A DNA stretch of 64,000 bases from Flavobacteriales bacterium (GCA_002722245.1 PBLA01000033.1:165178-229177), one strand, 5' to 3'; counted from the stretch's first letter, positions 7,882-18,455 are shown. Numbers and translations are program-made. The notes: generated from the letters alone by a model not told the origin.

Positions 7882-10800
7882 TTATCCGCCATAAAAAAAC
7901 AGTTGGAAGAAACCATTAATGTAATGAACCTCTCTGGAAGAATCTTCATATCGATGCACAAAATAATAAACTCCAGGAGTCACTCGTTGATTTTCAAAAT
8001 AACCGTCCCAAGACGGAACCAAATCCTTACTTTGGAAAACCTTTAACCCCCAACGATTATAAACCTCGTACTCACTCCATAAAATATTATCAATATAATC
8101 TTGCCTATCTTTTCCTTCTGGAATATCAAGTCCGCATGTCATGCCTGGAGGATTATTTGGATTTCCAAGCTCGCAAATTCTCTCTGTAATATTAGTCGGA
8201 AGACAATACTCATCTATAAATACCGTATCACCCGTATAGCACCCAGTGGCAGAGTCGGTTAAAGTTCCATAAATGGTAATCGGTGCATAATCCGCTGTAA
8301 AAATAGTATCATTGATATTATTGTTATCCGATCCACCTTTTGAATCCGCCCAAGTTAAATCACCAATAACATTCATATCGGCAATAACCATTCGTATATC
8401 GAGTCGTTCTTGACCTAAAGAACACATGACCGTATCAGGACCTAAATCAATAAATGGCACACGAATAACCGCATTTGTGAATTCATGGACACCACTACAA
8501 TTAAACTTATCGGTTACAAGTAACTCATAAAGACCATCTAGATATGGCACAATAACTTGCCCTTGATCGGATCCCCCATCGGGCAATGTCCAATCGTACA
8601 CAGCTTCTTCAAATGCCCCCGCGTCGAAAGGAGTTTCATCTTCCATTCCAAAACATACTTGATGGTTATCAGCTAAAGCACTCATATCCAATGAATCCAG
8701 AGCATTCACCACCATTTCAGCGCTATCCACACATCCCTTATCATCTGTGATCACAACTGAAATTGACCCTGGTCCAATTTGAGTATTTGTAGGCCCCGAA
8801 GTACCATCACTCCATTGATAGTCCACTCCATTAGACAAGGTGACATCTAATTCTATTTCACGCCCTTCACATGCAGAATCCGTAGCTGCTAAATTTACAG
8901 CAGGCAATTCGTTTTCAGTAATCGTAGCAGTTGCCTCATTGGTACAATTATTACCATCTGTGATTTCAACTGTGATAGAACCGGCTGTTTTCACATAAAA
9001 TGTTTGACTAGTTTCACCATTGTCCCAAGAATAATCCGTTCCATTTGGACCAGCATCAACCTCAACGCTATCTCCAGCACAGAATTCATACGATGAGTTA
9101 AGTGTCACCTCTGGTAATTGATGATTATCTATGTATGCGGTATCACTGGCCTCACACCCGTTAGCTGTCCGTACAACTACTCTATAAATTCCAGAATCTG
9201 CATCAAGAGTTTGTTCATCGTCTGCCAATAAGACTCCATCCAAATACCATAGATAAGTCAAGTCCAAACCAGATCCCGCATCCAACGTTTTGGTTACATT
9301 GTCACAAATAATATCATCGCCTCCCAAATCAACCGTTGGTGGATTTTCCTTTGTAACTGATCTGGAGGTGACAAATTCACAGCCATCAACATCTGTAATT
9401 GTTACACCATAGGTCGCATCATCAGAGGATACTCTTATTGTTGGTGTACTTTCTCCATTTGGCGTCCATGCATAGGACGATGCATCTGGATGTGTTGCGT
9501 CCAATGTTAAAGAATCATCTGCACAAACGGTTACATCTCCCCCTAAATCAACTCGAGGTAAATCATTTTGATTGATATCTACATTATCCGTAGCAGTACA
9601 ACCATTACCATCTGTAACGGTTACTTCTATATTCCCTTCCGTATTCACAACTTCAGTTTGAGCCGTTCCTCCTGAAGACCAATCATACTCCACAAATCCC
9701 GCTCCTGCATCCAGTGTCACATCGGATTCTTCACAGAAAAATAAATCGCCTGTTGTACTTGTTATTGTTACAGTAGGTAAACTAAATGTATCTACTACTA
9801 CTGTATCACTGGCCTCGCAGCCATTCTCTCCAGTAACTGTTAACACATAGGTTCCTGCTGTTCCTACAATAATTTGATTATTCGTATCCAATGTATTCCA
9901 TTCAAATGTTTCACCTGGGTTTCTATCAACTCCTAAAACAATCGTTTCTTGATCTTTACATATGGTTACATTTGGATCACCCAAATCAACGGATGGTAAC
10001 GCACCTGTAGTAATAGTCTTCTGAGTGATAAATTCACACCCATCATTATCCGTAACAGTCACACCATAAGTCACATTTTCCGATGAAACTCTTATTGTAG
10101 GTGTACTTTCTCCATTCGGTGTCCACGCATAGGATACTGCATCTGGATGTGTTGCATCAATGGTTATTGAATCATTTCCACACACATTTTGATCACCCCC
10201 TAAATCTACAGTAGGCAATTCATTTTCCGTAATAACAATATCATCTGTTGCCGTACAACCATTCGCGTCCGTTACTGTTACCGAATAAGTATTCGCTGAA
10301 CTTACTGTTTCATCTCGTTCATCTCCACCAGACGACCAATCGTAAGTATTAAAAGCAATATCGGTTCGTAAAGTCACATCTGAACCTACACAATAAAAAG
10401 TATCTCCAGATAAAGGAACAATTTCAACGGTAGGAAGCGTATGCCCTGAAATAATAATCTCATCCGTGGCTTCACATCCATTCGGGGAAGTAACAGTAAT
10501 GGATATTGTTCCTGGAGAATTTACCAAAACAATATTATTTGTATCCAATGTACTCCAGCTGTAAGTATGACCTGGGAGCCTAACTGGTCCAATTTCTAAA
10601 TTTGTTTGACCCGAACATATCGTGGTATCATTTCCTAAATCAACCTCTGGTGCGTTTTCGAGTGTAACTTCATGGTCATCTTGTCCAACACATCCGAAAG
10701 CATCTGTTTCAGTGATTGTATATGTCCCGCCCGTTATTACTGTTCTTGGGTTGTCGTCATTACCAGTATCGGTCCAATTTAAGGTCCCTCCTCCACTCGT

Positions 10801-12753
10801 AACAGTCAAATCCGTTGAAGCTCCATCACAAACAATATCTGCCCCTGTGATTTCAGGACTTGGTAATGAACGCTCTGAGATGGTAATATCATCTGTTCCT
10901 ACACATCCGTTCGCATCCTCTACAGTTACCGTAAATGTTCCTTCTGAATTAAATGTAGCTTCTCTTTGATCTCCTCCAGAAGGTGACCAATCGTAGGAAG
11001 TAAATCCAGCACCCGCATCTACCGTAACATCACTTCCTGCACAATAGAAATCATCACCTGTAATGGTTGGGTTAGGAACTGCATGCGTACTGATTTCTAT
11101 TTCATCAGAACCAGGACAACCATCCGCATTTTCAACCTCTACTCTGTATGTTCCAGAATCCGCTTCAAAAGTTTGACTATCATTCGATGAAGACTGTAAA
11201 ACGCCATTTTCATACCATCGGATAGAGGTATAACCCGCGCCTACATCTAAATTACGTGTGGTGTTTCCACAAATTGTAACATCATCCCCTAGATCGGGAT
11301 CGATATTAGGACAACATTCATTCACTGTAATATAAATACTATCTGGTTCATCACAGCCATTATCATAAGTGACTAAATTTGGAGCGCTTGTTGAAGCCAA
11401 CGTAGGATCAAACATACCCCCTGAAGTTATGTATGAAGCTGAAGCAGGTCCAAAAGTTCCTCCCGCAGGATTAGCTGTTAACTGAACAGGACTATCGTCA
11501 TTACAAAACGCTCCAACAGCATTGATTAAACATTCATTTGAAACATTACATACAAATCCTTGCGGCATTGCATATGATACGGTTTGAGCCCCTGGAGCAG
11601 CTGCAAAACTTAATGCTGAATAATTATAACCTACAGAACCAGCAGGGTTGTTAGGATTATCAATTCTTGCCAAAGTCATAGAACCAGGAACAGTAGGTTT
11701 TCCTATATATAATTTCTCATCAGGTCCTGAAATGATTTCGCCATGAATATTTGATGATGATACCCAAGTAGAGGTTTCATTCTCTACATCGTACTGAAAA
11801 ATTCCAGAAAACAGATTACTTGCTAAATATACTTTTGAACCATCAGGTGAAAATTCAGAACCATACCCCCAATATGTATTCCCTGTTGGATCTAAAACCT
11901 TTTTAGGATTAGACAATGCTCCTGTATGCTTATTAAAATCTAAAATAAAAGTTCCAGCAGGGGATTGTGCTGTAAAAATTAATTTTGTTCCATCAGGATT
12001 TATATCCATTGAACCTCTTAAACTTGATGCATTACTTATATCAGAAATTCCTGATCCAACTGCACCATTTCTCATTACAACATTATCAGAAACTGTACTT
12101 TGAATACCATCTTTAGTTACTAAAACCCTTGTGAAATTATAACTTGATTCTTGATGAGCTATAATCCAAATACTATCAGATCCACAAACTCCATACGAGG
12201 TAAGCATTTCACCAGAACTTGCTTCAAGCAAATTATCAAATGATGTTACCCTACCTAAGGGAGGATCACCTCCGCCTGCATTACCTTGTAAAGACAAATC
12301 TATTTCACTGAATCGCAAACCTGTTCCACTTCCATCCTCAGCTCCAGTTGTAAAAAGAAGATACTTAGTATCTGAATTTGGAACTTTTAGAATATAGGCT
12401 CCTTGAACTGCACTTGCTGTAGTACCTTGTTGAGAACCTTGAAGCGCGGCTGGTGCCCCTGACATCAGGTTATGTGAAGCATCCATTATTTCAATCCCAT
12501 CAGAATAAAACAGCACATTACCATTTTCATCCGAAGCAACTGAAACTGATTCATAATAAGCTAGTGCAGATTCATTCCAAGTTCTAACGGGTGCTCCACC
12601 TCCTGAAAAATCTAACCCAAAAGATGAATACCTCCAAGCAGGTATTGGCCCCGTTAGAGTTGAACCAAAATACCAAACGTTATTTTCATATTGCCCATGA
12701 ATTTTGGAGAATAATCCAAAAGAGATTAGCATTAAAACAATTATTCTTTTCAT
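7882..12753 (-). CDS. Large secreted multi-Ig/PKD-like protein with T9SS type B C-terminal domain
   Basis: A 1623-residue exported protein. Residues 1-20 are a signal peptide (MKRIIVLMLISFGLF...HGQ). Residues 22 to about 400 look like a beta-propeller-type domain found at the start of many such proteins (NNVWYFG; DTKYLLFTTG; ITFTAQSP-like strands). From about 420 to 1480 there are roughly a dozen Ig/PKD-like domains of 70-85 residues with the pattern DLGxDxTIC...LDAG...YxWSxGG...VTVTDxNGC and pairs of Cys. The end (YEVYNRWGLKVFQS, WDGYF, VTPGVYYFVHRY) is a gliding-motility-associated type B C-terminal domain, the signal for T9SS export. SprA at 30.5 kb is the likely translocon. It is probably an adhesin or surface filament; no enzyme domain is seen. 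Confidence 0.88.
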   Translation of the reverse strand: MKRIIVLMLISFGLFSKIHGQYENNVWYFGSTLTGPIPAWRYSSFGLDFSGGGAPVRTWNESALAYYESVSVASDENGNVLFYSDGIEIMDASHNLMSGAPAALQGSQQGTTASAVQGAYILKVPNSDTKYLLFTTGAEDGSGTGLRFSEIDLSLQGNAGGGDPPLGRVTSFDNLLEASSGEMLTSYGVCGSDSIWIIAHQESSYNFTRVLVTKDGIQSTVSDNVVMRNGAVGSGISDISNASSLRGSMDINPDGTKLIFTAQSPAGTFILDFNKHTGALSNPKKVLDPTGNTYWGYGSEFSPDGSKVYLASNLFSGIFQYDVENETSTWVSSSNIHGEIISGPDEKLYIGKPTVPGSMTLARIDNPNNPAGSVGYNYSALSFAAAPGAQTVSYAMPQGFVCNVSNECLINAVGAFCNDDSPVQLTANPAGGTFGPASASYITSGGMFDPTLASTSAPNLVTYDNGCDEPDSIYITVNECCPNIDPDLGDDVTICGNTTRNLDVGAGYTSIRWYENGVLQSSSNDSQTFEADSGTYRVEVENADGCPGSDEIEISTHAVPNPTITGDDFYCAGSDVTVDAGAGFTSYDWSPSGGDQREATFNSEGTFTVTVEDANGCVGTDDITISERSLPSPEITGADIVCDGASTDLTVTSGGGTLNWTDTGNDDNPRTVITGGTYTITETDAFGCVGQDDHEVTLENAPEVDLGNDTTICSGQTNLEIGPVRLPGHTYSWSTLDTNNIVLVNSPGTISITVTSPNGCEATDEIIISGHTLPTVEIVPLSGDTFYCVGSDVTLRTDIAFNTYDWSSGGDERDETVSSANTYSVTVTDANGCTATDDIVITENELPTVDLGGDQNVCGNDSITIDATHPDAVSYAWTPNGESTPTIRVSSENVTYGVTVTDNDGCEFITQKTITTGALPSVDLGDPNVTICKDQETIVLGVDRNPGETFEWNTLDTNNQIIVGTAGTYVLTVTGENGCEASDTVVVDTFSLPTVTITSTTGDLFFCEESDVTLDAGAGFVEYDWSSGGTAQTEVVNTEGNIEVTVTDGNGCTATDNVDINQNDLPRVDLGGDVTVCADDSLTLDATHPDASSYAWTPNGESTPTIRVSSDDATYGVTITDVDGCEFVTSRSVTKENPPTVDLGGDDIICDNVTKTLDAGSGLDLTYLWYLDGVLLADDEQTLDADSGIYRVVVRTANGCEASDTAYIDNHQLPEVTLNSSYEFCAGDSVEVDAGPNGTDYSWDNGETSQTFYVKTAGSITVEITDGNNCTNEATATITENELPAVNLAATDSACEGREIELDVTLSNGVDYQWSDGTSGPTNTQIGPGSISVVITDDKGCVDSAEMVVNALDSLDMSALADNHQVCFGMEDETPFDAGAFEEAVYDWTLPDGGSDQGQVIVPYLDGLYELLVTDKFNCSGVHEFTNAVIRVPFIDLGPDTVMCSLGQERLDIRMVIADMNVIGDLTWADSKGGSDNNNINDTIFTADYAPITIYGTLTDSATGCYTGDTVFIDEYCLPTNITERICELGNPNNPPGMTCGLDIPEGKDRQDYIDNILWSEYEVYNRWGLKVFQSKDLVPSWDGYFENQRVTPGVYYFVHRYEDSSREVHYINGFFQLFFYGG
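9337..10650 (-). repeat. Tandem duplication of a three-domain block inside the adhesin
   Basis: Two adjacent blocks of about 217-221 codons (10650-10000 and 9999-9337) share the same order of three domains. Matching segments include YSWSTLDTNN / FEWNTLDTNN, then YDWSSGG in both, then SYAWTPNGESTPTIRVSS identical in both. The DNA is diverged at synonymous sites, so the duplication is not brand new. Confidence 0.75.
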
Positions 12754-12824
12754 AACAGCCTGTTAAGTTTCACTGCAATAATGCACAACCTGCGCAAAAG
12801 ATACAGTTTAAACCTTTTTTTTAC

Positions 12825-12847
12825 ATTGAAGGATAAAATCCTTCAAT
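12825..12847. other. Perfect 10-bp inverted repeat in intergenic region
   Basis: ATTGAAGGAT and ATCCTTCAAT are separated by AAA. It lies between the fatty acid hydroxylase gene and the adhesin gene, both on the minus strand. No T-run follows on that strand, so it is not a typical terminator; it could be a weak terminator or a protein-binding site. Confidence 0.45.
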
Positions 12848-12947
12848 TCAATTATAACCGCCTAAGTTAATAATCTTAAAATTAATGGGAGCATAAAAAA
12901 CTTTGTCTACAGAAAAATTGGAGTGATTTTTTTTAAACAAACTCCTT

Positions 12948-13916
12948 TTATTTGGACCTCAAGAAAAAACGCGAAAAAGGACGTATTAAACTTTTAAAGA
13001 AGGTATTATAATGACGATCCTCTTCCCCTAGTCCAACAATGAGATGTTCTACCTCTTTCGATTTCACAAGGGTTCCAAACATCTTATCCCATATCGCTAA
13101 TTTTGACCCTAAGTTTTTATCATGTAAATGCTTTTGAGCACTGTGATGAATTTGGTGTTGATAAGGACTAATTAACCAACTCTCCAACCAATTAAAATAT
13201 ACCAATTTGATGTGCGAATGCCGGAGATTTGCGCCCCAAGTGTTAAAGGCAAATAACACTAAATTAACACCCATAAATGTTTTCTGATAAAAAACTCCTC
13301 CTCCTGCTAAATAGTTAAAGGTTCCTCCTAGAAGAATCAAAACAAGGGCATACCTCATATTGTTTAACACCAATTCAATGGGATGAATTCTAAATTGAGT
13401 AATAGGGTTGAGTGCTGTGGAGGAATGATGAATTTTATGAAAAGCCCACAAAAAAGGAATTTTATGGTATAATAGATGGAGGAGATAATATGAAAAATCA
13501 CCTATAATTAATATGAATAAAGGGTAAATCACCAATAAAACAGGAATATCCAACTCTATAGTTTTATAGCCTACATGTTCCAAAAACCATTCATTCAGGT
13601 TGTTTTGTTGGCGAGTCACCCACAAAAGAACCCAGCTTAAAAAAAGGACTTTGAAAAAACCATTAAATAAAAGAAACGCATAATCTGTGAATGCCGTTTT
13701 ACTCCAATAATGCTCTTTTTTAAACAAAAACGCCAAAAAATTTTTAATTGTATTTCCTTTAGAGTGTTGGACGTTCGGCACTCTGGATTGGGTTCGCCAA
13801 TATACGTATACAGCCAAAAGAATTGACGTAAGAATATAAAACCAATGAATTCTTTCTTGTAAATTGATTGTATACCCTATACTGGCCTCTAAAGCTTTTA
13901 CGAGCGTTTGAAACAT
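12948..13916 (-). CDS. Fatty acid hydroxylase / sterol desaturase family membrane protein
   Basis: A 322-residue integral membrane di-iron oxygenase. The histidine boxes that hold the iron pair are visible: HLLYH (about 147-151), HKIHHS (about 160-165) and HQIHHS (about 255-260), with HSHIKL in between. Several membrane segments flank them, e.g. around residues 27-43, 85-105, 128-148 and 190-230. The family hydroxylates or desaturates lipids (fatty acids, sterols, carotenoids, sphingolipids); the substrate here cannot be named. It is a single gene with a terminator upstream for the suc operon and its own stop near the 12.8 kb inverted repeat. Confidence 0.88.
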   Translation of the reverse strand: MFQTLVKALEASIGYTINLQERIHWFYILTSILLAVYVYWRTQSRVPNVQHSKGNTIKNFLAFLFKKEHYWSKTAFTDYAFLLFNGFFKVLFLSWVLLWVTRQQNNLNEWFLEHVGYKTIELDIPVLLVIYPLFILIIGDFSYYLLHLLYHKIPFLWAFHKIHHSSTALNPITQFRIHPIELVLNNMRYALVLILLGGTFNYLAGGGVFYQKTFMGVNLVLFAFNTWGANLRHSHIKLVYFNWLESWLISPYQHQIHHSAQKHLHDKNLGSKLAIWDKMFGTLVKSKEVEHLIVGLGEEDRHYNTFFKSLIRPFSRFFLRSK

Positions 13917-13996
13917 TACTGCAAAATTAATTGATTGGAATATTCAATCAATACCCTGTTTAGGGTAGAATACAATGAATGGTATACGTTTAAATT

Positions 13997-14028
13997 AAAA
14001 AAGCTCGACAGTTTTGCCGAGCTTTTTT
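13997..14028. terminator. Bidirectional-looking terminator after sucB
   Basis: AAAAAAGCTCG and CGAGCTTTTTT pair around a ten-base loop. It gives a five-pair GC-containing stem with a T-run in either direction. It sits 19 bases downstream of the sucB stop and would end the sucA-sucB transcript. Confidence 0.85.
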
Positions 14029-14047
14029 AATCTTACTTCATTAAAGT

Positions 14048-15643
14048 TTATAATCCCAATAATACTTGCTCTGGAGTTTTTCCTCCAAATAATAAACTTA
14101 CTGGGTTTTCTAAATAATCTTTCACTGTTTTAAGGAATCCTACCGAGTCCTTTCCATCAATAATTCTATGATCATAAGACAATGCCACATACATAATAGG
14201 ACGGATTTCTACTTTTCCATTAATGGCTACTGGTCGCTCAACAATATTGTGCATTCCCAAAATAGCCGACTGTGGTGGGTTGATGATTGGTGTGGATAAC
14301 ATGGATCCAAAAACCCCTCCGTTGGTTATTGTAAATGTTCCTCCAGTCATTTCAGGGATGGTTAATTTCCCATCTCTTGCTTTAATGGCTAATCTTCTGA
14401 TTTCAGCTTCAATTTCAGCTAAACTCATTTGCTCAGCATTTCTTAAAACAGGAACCATTAAGCCTTTTGGTGATGAAACGGCAATACCAACATCAGCATA
14501 GTCAAAGTTAACAATGTGATCATCATCAATCATTGCATTAACATCAGGGAACTGACGCAATGCTTCTGTTACTGCTTTTGTAAAGAAAGACATGAATCCA
14601 ACGCCTACACCATGTGTTTCTTTAAATGTTTCTTTATATTTTTTTCGAATATCCATAATTGGCTTCATGTCCACCTCATTAAATGTGGTTAACATGGCCG
14701 TTTCTTGTTTTACAGCTACTAATCGCTCGGCAATTTTTCTTCGAAGAGCTTTCATTTTCTTGGAGGATTCTTCTCTGGTTCCTCCCCATCCTTGAGCAAC
14801 ATCTCCTGCATTAAATCCTGCTGCGATGTAATCTACTACATCAGACTTCAATATTCTACCGTCTTTCCCTGAGCCGTTTACTTTCGCTAAATCAACATTC
14901 GCCTCTCTTGCTAACTTGGCAGCTGCAGGACCAGCATGACCATTAGCATGACTTGTCTTCGCTGGGGAAACAGGCTGAGGGGGTGGTGTTGGCGCTGCTG
15001 TTTTCTGTACGTTTGTTTCAGGAACAGGTGCAGATACAGGTGCAGACCAGTTCGGATCAATCTTTGCGATAACATCTCCCACATTTACAGTTGTTCCCTC
15101 ATCCACTAATCGGGTGATCACACCTGCTGCTTCCGATGGCAATCCTAATGTCGCTTTGTCAGAATCAACTTCGCAAATATCTTCATCTAATTCAACGTAA
15201 TCGCCATCCTCTTTAAGCCAAGTCGCAATCTCTACCTCCGTGATAGATTCTCCTGGGGAAGGAACTGCAATTTCTATTTCTGGTTTGCCCTCACCCGTTG
15301 GTTTTGGCTTACCGTCACCATTTACTGCAGGTACTACCTCTGCCACAACAGACGAGGCTTCTTCTTTTGCAGGAAGATCATTTGCTACTCCTTGTGGAGC
15401 AACAGCGCTGGTATCAATTTTTGCAACGACATCTCCCACTTGAACAACATCACCTTCTTCAACAAGAATTTCAATTGTTCCTGCTACTTCAGAAGGCAAT
15501 CCTAAGGTTGCTTTATCCGAGTCTACTTCACAAATATCTTCATCCAATTCAACGTAATCGCCATTGGACTTTAACCAGGTTGCTATTTCTACCTCTGTGA
15601 TAGATTCTCCTGGACTTGGAACTTTGATTTCTACGATTGACAT
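14048..15643 (-). CDS. sucB: Dihydrolipoyllysine succinyltransferase (E2 of 2-oxoglutarate dehydrogenase), two lipoyl domains
   Basis: E2 transfers the succinyl group from the E1-bound intermediate to CoA in the TCA cycle. This 531-residue protein has two N-terminal lipoyl domains (about 1-77 and 124-200), each with the lipoylated Lys in [10 protein letters not shown]. Ala/Pro-rich linkers follow. Next is a peripheral subunit-binding domain (about 230-272; [20 protein letters not shown]) and the catalytic domain, with the His/Asp active-site motif [16 protein letters not shown] near the end. Many E2o proteins, such as E. coli SucB, have only one lipoyl domain, so two is notable. It lies 28 bases downstream of sucA in the same operon. 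Confidence 0.95.
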   Translation of the reverse strand: MSIVEIKVPSPGESITEVEIATWLKSNGDYVELDEDICEVDSDKATLGLPSEVAGTIEILVEEGDVVQVGDVVAKIDTSAVAPQGVANDLPAKEEASSVVAEVVPAVNGDGKPKPTGEGKPEIEIAVPSPGESITEVEIATWLKEDGDYVELDEDICEVDSDKATLGLPSEAAGVITRLVDEGTTVNVGDVIAKIDPNWSAPVSAPVPETNVQKTAAPTPPPQPVSPAKTSHANGHAGPAAAKLAREANVDLAKVNGSGKDGRILKSDVVDYIAAGFNAGDVAQGWGGTREESSKKMKALRRKIAERLVAVKQETAMLTTFNEVDMKPIMDIRKKYKETFKETHGVGVGFMSFFTKAVTEALRQFPDVNAMIDDDHIVNFDYADVGIAVSSPKGLMVPVLRNAEQMSLAEIEAEIRRLAIKARDGKLTIPEMTGGTFTITNGGVFGSMLSTPIINPPQSAILGMHNIVERPVAINGKVEIRPIMYVALSYDHRIIDGKDSVGFLKTVKDYLENPVSLLFGGKTPEQVLLGL

Positions 15644-15671
15644 GTTATATTTTTTTCTAATTGTTCAACAT

Positions 15672-18422
15672 TTATTTTGCTAATACTACTTTCGCATGCG
15701 AGAATACTTGATCGAAAAATATTTTCAGTCGCTTTTCATGACGCTTTTTTGAACCTGCTGCTGGAGCAGAACTTTCCATTCTTCCAATGTATTCTAACTT
15801 GACTTCTGGGAATTTTCTTAACATAAATCCCCATGCACCCATATTCTCTGGCTCCTCTTGAACCCAAAAATGCTTTTCAGCTTTGTTGTATTTTTTCAGA
15901 ATTGCTTTAATTTGCTTCACTGGCAATGGGCTGATTTGTTCAATTCTTACAAGAGCAACATTGTCTAAATTTGCATATTTTTCTTGCTCAGCAATGATTT
16001 CATAGTATACTTTTCCCGACATGAACATTACCGTATCCACATCTTTCGCTTTTTTGTCGGATGGGTCATCAATGACCTCTTGAAAACTCCCATTTATTAA
16101 GTCTTCTAAAGGCGATACACATTCAGGATACCTTAATAATTTTTTGGGAGTAAATACCATCAAAGGTTTACGGAAATCTCTCACCATTTGTCTTCTTAAC
16201 GCATGAAAGAAATTCGCTGGGGTGGTACAGTTTAAGATCTGAATATTTAATCCTGCAGATAATTGAAGGAAACGTTCTAATCGAGCACTCGAATGTTCTG
16301 CTCCTTGCCCCTCATACCCGTGCGGCATCAACATCACTAATCCAGATTGAGTTTTCCATTTATCCTCACCGGCAACAATGAATTGATCAATCATGATTTG
16401 GGCTCCGTTATTGAAGTCTCCAAACTGTGCCTCCCAAATAGTAAGAGAATTTGGATTTGTTAATGAATAGCCATATTCATACCCCAGTACGCCATACTCA
16501 GAGAGTAAGGAATTGTATATCCAAATTTTACCTCCTTTATCCGAAGGAATATTATTTAATGGAATATATTTTGTTTCGTTATCTTCCGTTTTAAGCACTG
16601 CGTGACGATGAGAAAATGTTCCTCTTTGCACATCCTGTCCTGTAAATCGAATTGTTTTCCCTTCATTGATTAATGATCCATAGGCTAAAAGCTCTGCCAT
16701 ACCCCAATCTAATTGGTTTGTATCATTAATCATTGCCTCACGCTTTGCAAATTCCTTTTGAATTTTTCGAATGAAATTTAAATCCTTAGGTTGCGTGTAA
16801 ATTGCTTTCGCAACTTTTAGTAATTCCTTTTTTGCAACGCCTGTTTTAGGTGACTGTTCAAAATCCGCTTCTGTTCCATATCGAAAGTCTTTCCAGTAGT
16901 CCTCCAAAAATGATGTAACAGTCGCTTTAGTAATTTGTTTCGATTCTAAAATTCTGGCCTGAAGTTCATCTTGGAATTCTTTTTCCATTTTCTTGGCCAT
17001 TTGTTGCTCCAGTACTCCCTCGGACATCAATTTATCTACGTAAATTTTTCGAGGATCTGGATGCTTGGCTATGGCTTTATATAATAACGGTTGAGTATAT
17101 CTTGGCTCATCTCCTTCGTTATGTCCATGCTTTCGATAACATAGTAAATCAATAAAAACATCTTTACCATATCGCTGACGGTACTCCATAGCCAGGTTAA
17201 TGGTATGTGTTAATGCTTCAGCGTCGTCTCCATTCACATGAAATACTGGTGACAATGTTACTTTACCAATATCGGTGCAATAAGTGGACGATCTGGCATC
17301 TCTATAATTGGTAGTAAAACCAACCTGATTATTAATCACAATATGAATAGTCCCTCCAGTTTTATATCCCTTAAGCTGAGCCATTTGGATGTACTCATAA
17401 ACGATTCCCTGCCCCGCAACTGCCGCATCTCCGTGAATCAAAACTGGACATACTTTTGTGTTATCGTTTCCGTATTCTTTATCTAATTTTGCTCGAGCAA
17501 TTCCTCCTACCACAGGATCAACGGCCTCTAAATGAGAGGGATTAGGAGCTAAGGTCATTTTTATGTCTTTTCCTGAATCTGTTTTGATATCACAGGTATA
17601 TCCTAAATGATATTTTACATCTCCATCAAATCCTAATGGTTCATCCTCAAAATCTTTCCCTTCAATTTCCGAGAAGATTTCTTTATACGTTTTGTAAAAA
17701 ATATTTGCCAAAACATTCAGTCTCCCCCTGTGAGCCATCCCAAATACGTATTCATCTACGCCTAATTTGGCACCTGTTTCAACAACAGAATCCAAGGCCG
17801 GTATAAGAACCTCGGCTCCTTGCAAAGAAAAACGTTTTTGACCGACGTACTTTTTGTCCAAAAATTGTTCAAAAACTACTGCCTGGTTTAATTTCTTTAA
17901 GATTTGCTGCTTTTGATCAACAGAGAATTTTGTTCTGTTTTTTCCGCTTTCAATCTTTTGCTGTAACCACTCAACTTCATCTGGTTTTCTGATATAGGTA
18001 TACTCAACTCCAATATTATCGCAATACGTTGCATCCAAGTGAGCAATTATATCCTTTAACTTACGTGTTCCAATCCCTATCCTACTTCCTGCCTGAAATT
18101 CAACCTCAAGATCGGATTGATCTAAGCCAAAATTCTCAATGTTCAGAGTTGGAACATATTTTCGTCGTTCTCTTACCGGATTGGTATGTGTAAAGAGGTG
18201 ACCGCATTTTCGGTATGCTTCAATTAATTCAACGACTTTGAATTCTTTCAATACATTTTCTGGGACAGCTCCCTCTGTATCAAAATTCGCCTTAGCAAAA
18301 TCAAACCCAGCAAAAAATTGTTGCCACGTTTCATCTACTTGATTAGGGTCTGCTAAAAACTGCTCATACAATGACTCTACAGCATTTACATCCCCATTTC
18401 CTACAAATGTAAATTTGTCCAT
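15672..18422 (-). CDS. sucA: 2-oxoglutarate dehydrogenase E1 component
   Basis: Thiamine-diphosphate-dependent E1 decarboxylates 2-oxoglutarate and feeds the succinyl group to E2. The 916-residue protein starts MDKFTFVGNGDVNAVESLYEQF, the family's N-terminal region. It carries GMAHRGRLNVLAN, HLEAVDPVVGG, the ThDP/Mg motif region GDAAVAGQGIVYE, and the C-terminal GYEGQGAEHSSARLERFLQL. An in-frame ATG at 18443 would add seven residues; 18422 fits the family start better. sucB follows 28 bases after the stop, forming the usual E1-E2 operon. Lipoamide dehydrogenase is not in the window. Confidence 0.96.
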   Translation of the reverse strand: MDKFTFVGNGDVNAVESLYEQFLADPNQVDETWQQFFAGFDFAKANFDTEGAVPENVLKEFKVVELIEAYRKCGHLFTHTNPVRERRKYVPTLNIENFGLDQSDLEVEFQAGSRIGIGTRKLKDIIAHLDATYCDNIGVEYTYIRKPDEVEWLQQKIESGKNRTKFSVDQKQQILKKLNQAVVFEQFLDKKYVGQKRFSLQGAEVLIPALDSVVETGAKLGVDEYVFGMAHRGRLNVLANIFYKTYKEIFSEIEGKDFEDEPLGFDGDVKYHLGYTCDIKTDSGKDIKMTLAPNPSHLEAVDPVVGGIARAKLDKEYGNDNTKVCPVLIHGDAAVAGQGIVYEYIQMAQLKGYKTGGTIHIVINNQVGFTTNYRDARSSTYCTDIGKVTLSPVFHVNGDDAEALTHTINLAMEYRQRYGKDVFIDLLCYRKHGHNEGDEPRYTQPLLYKAIAKHPDPRKIYVDKLMSEGVLEQQMAKKMEKEFQDELQARILESKQITKATVTSFLEDYWKDFRYGTEADFEQSPKTGVAKKELLKVAKAIYTQPKDLNFIRKIQKEFAKREAMINDTNQLDWGMAELLAYGSLINEGKTIRFTGQDVQRGTFSHRHAVLKTEDNETKYIPLNNIPSDKGGKIWIYNSLLSEYGVLGYEYGYSLTNPNSLTIWEAQFGDFNNGAQIMIDQFIVAGEDKWKTQSGLVMLMPHGYEGQGAEHSSARLERFLQLSAGLNIQILNCTTPANFFHALRRQMVRDFRKPLMVFTPKKLLRYPECVSPLEDLINGSFQEVIDDPSDKKAKDVDTVMFMSGKVYYEIIAEQEKYANLDNVALVRIEQISPLPVKQIKAILKKYNKAEKHFWVQEEPENMGAWGFMLRKFPEVKLEYIGRMESSAPAAGSKKRHEKRLKIFFDQVFSHAKVVLAK

Positions 18423-18447
18423 TTTGGGTCTTTTCAAATTCAACAGA

Positions 18448-18455
18448 CAAAACTA
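18448..18455 (-). promoter_or_regulatory. Candidate -7 element TAGTTTTG for sucA-sucB
   Basis: On the minus strand TAGTTTTG matches TAnnTTTG and lies about 25 bases before the sucA ATG at 18422. No TTG is obvious at the -33 distance, so support is moderate. Confidence 0.45.

Noticed and set aside
10622..10969. Plus-strand 115-codon frame
   Set aside because: Lies wholly antisense to the well-supported T9SS adhesin gene; composition mirrors the sense-strand Ig repeats.
15298..15600. Plus-strand Leu-rich frame of about 100 codons
   Set aside because: Antisense to the repeated lipoyl-domain coding region of sucB; low complexity is a mirror of that sequence.
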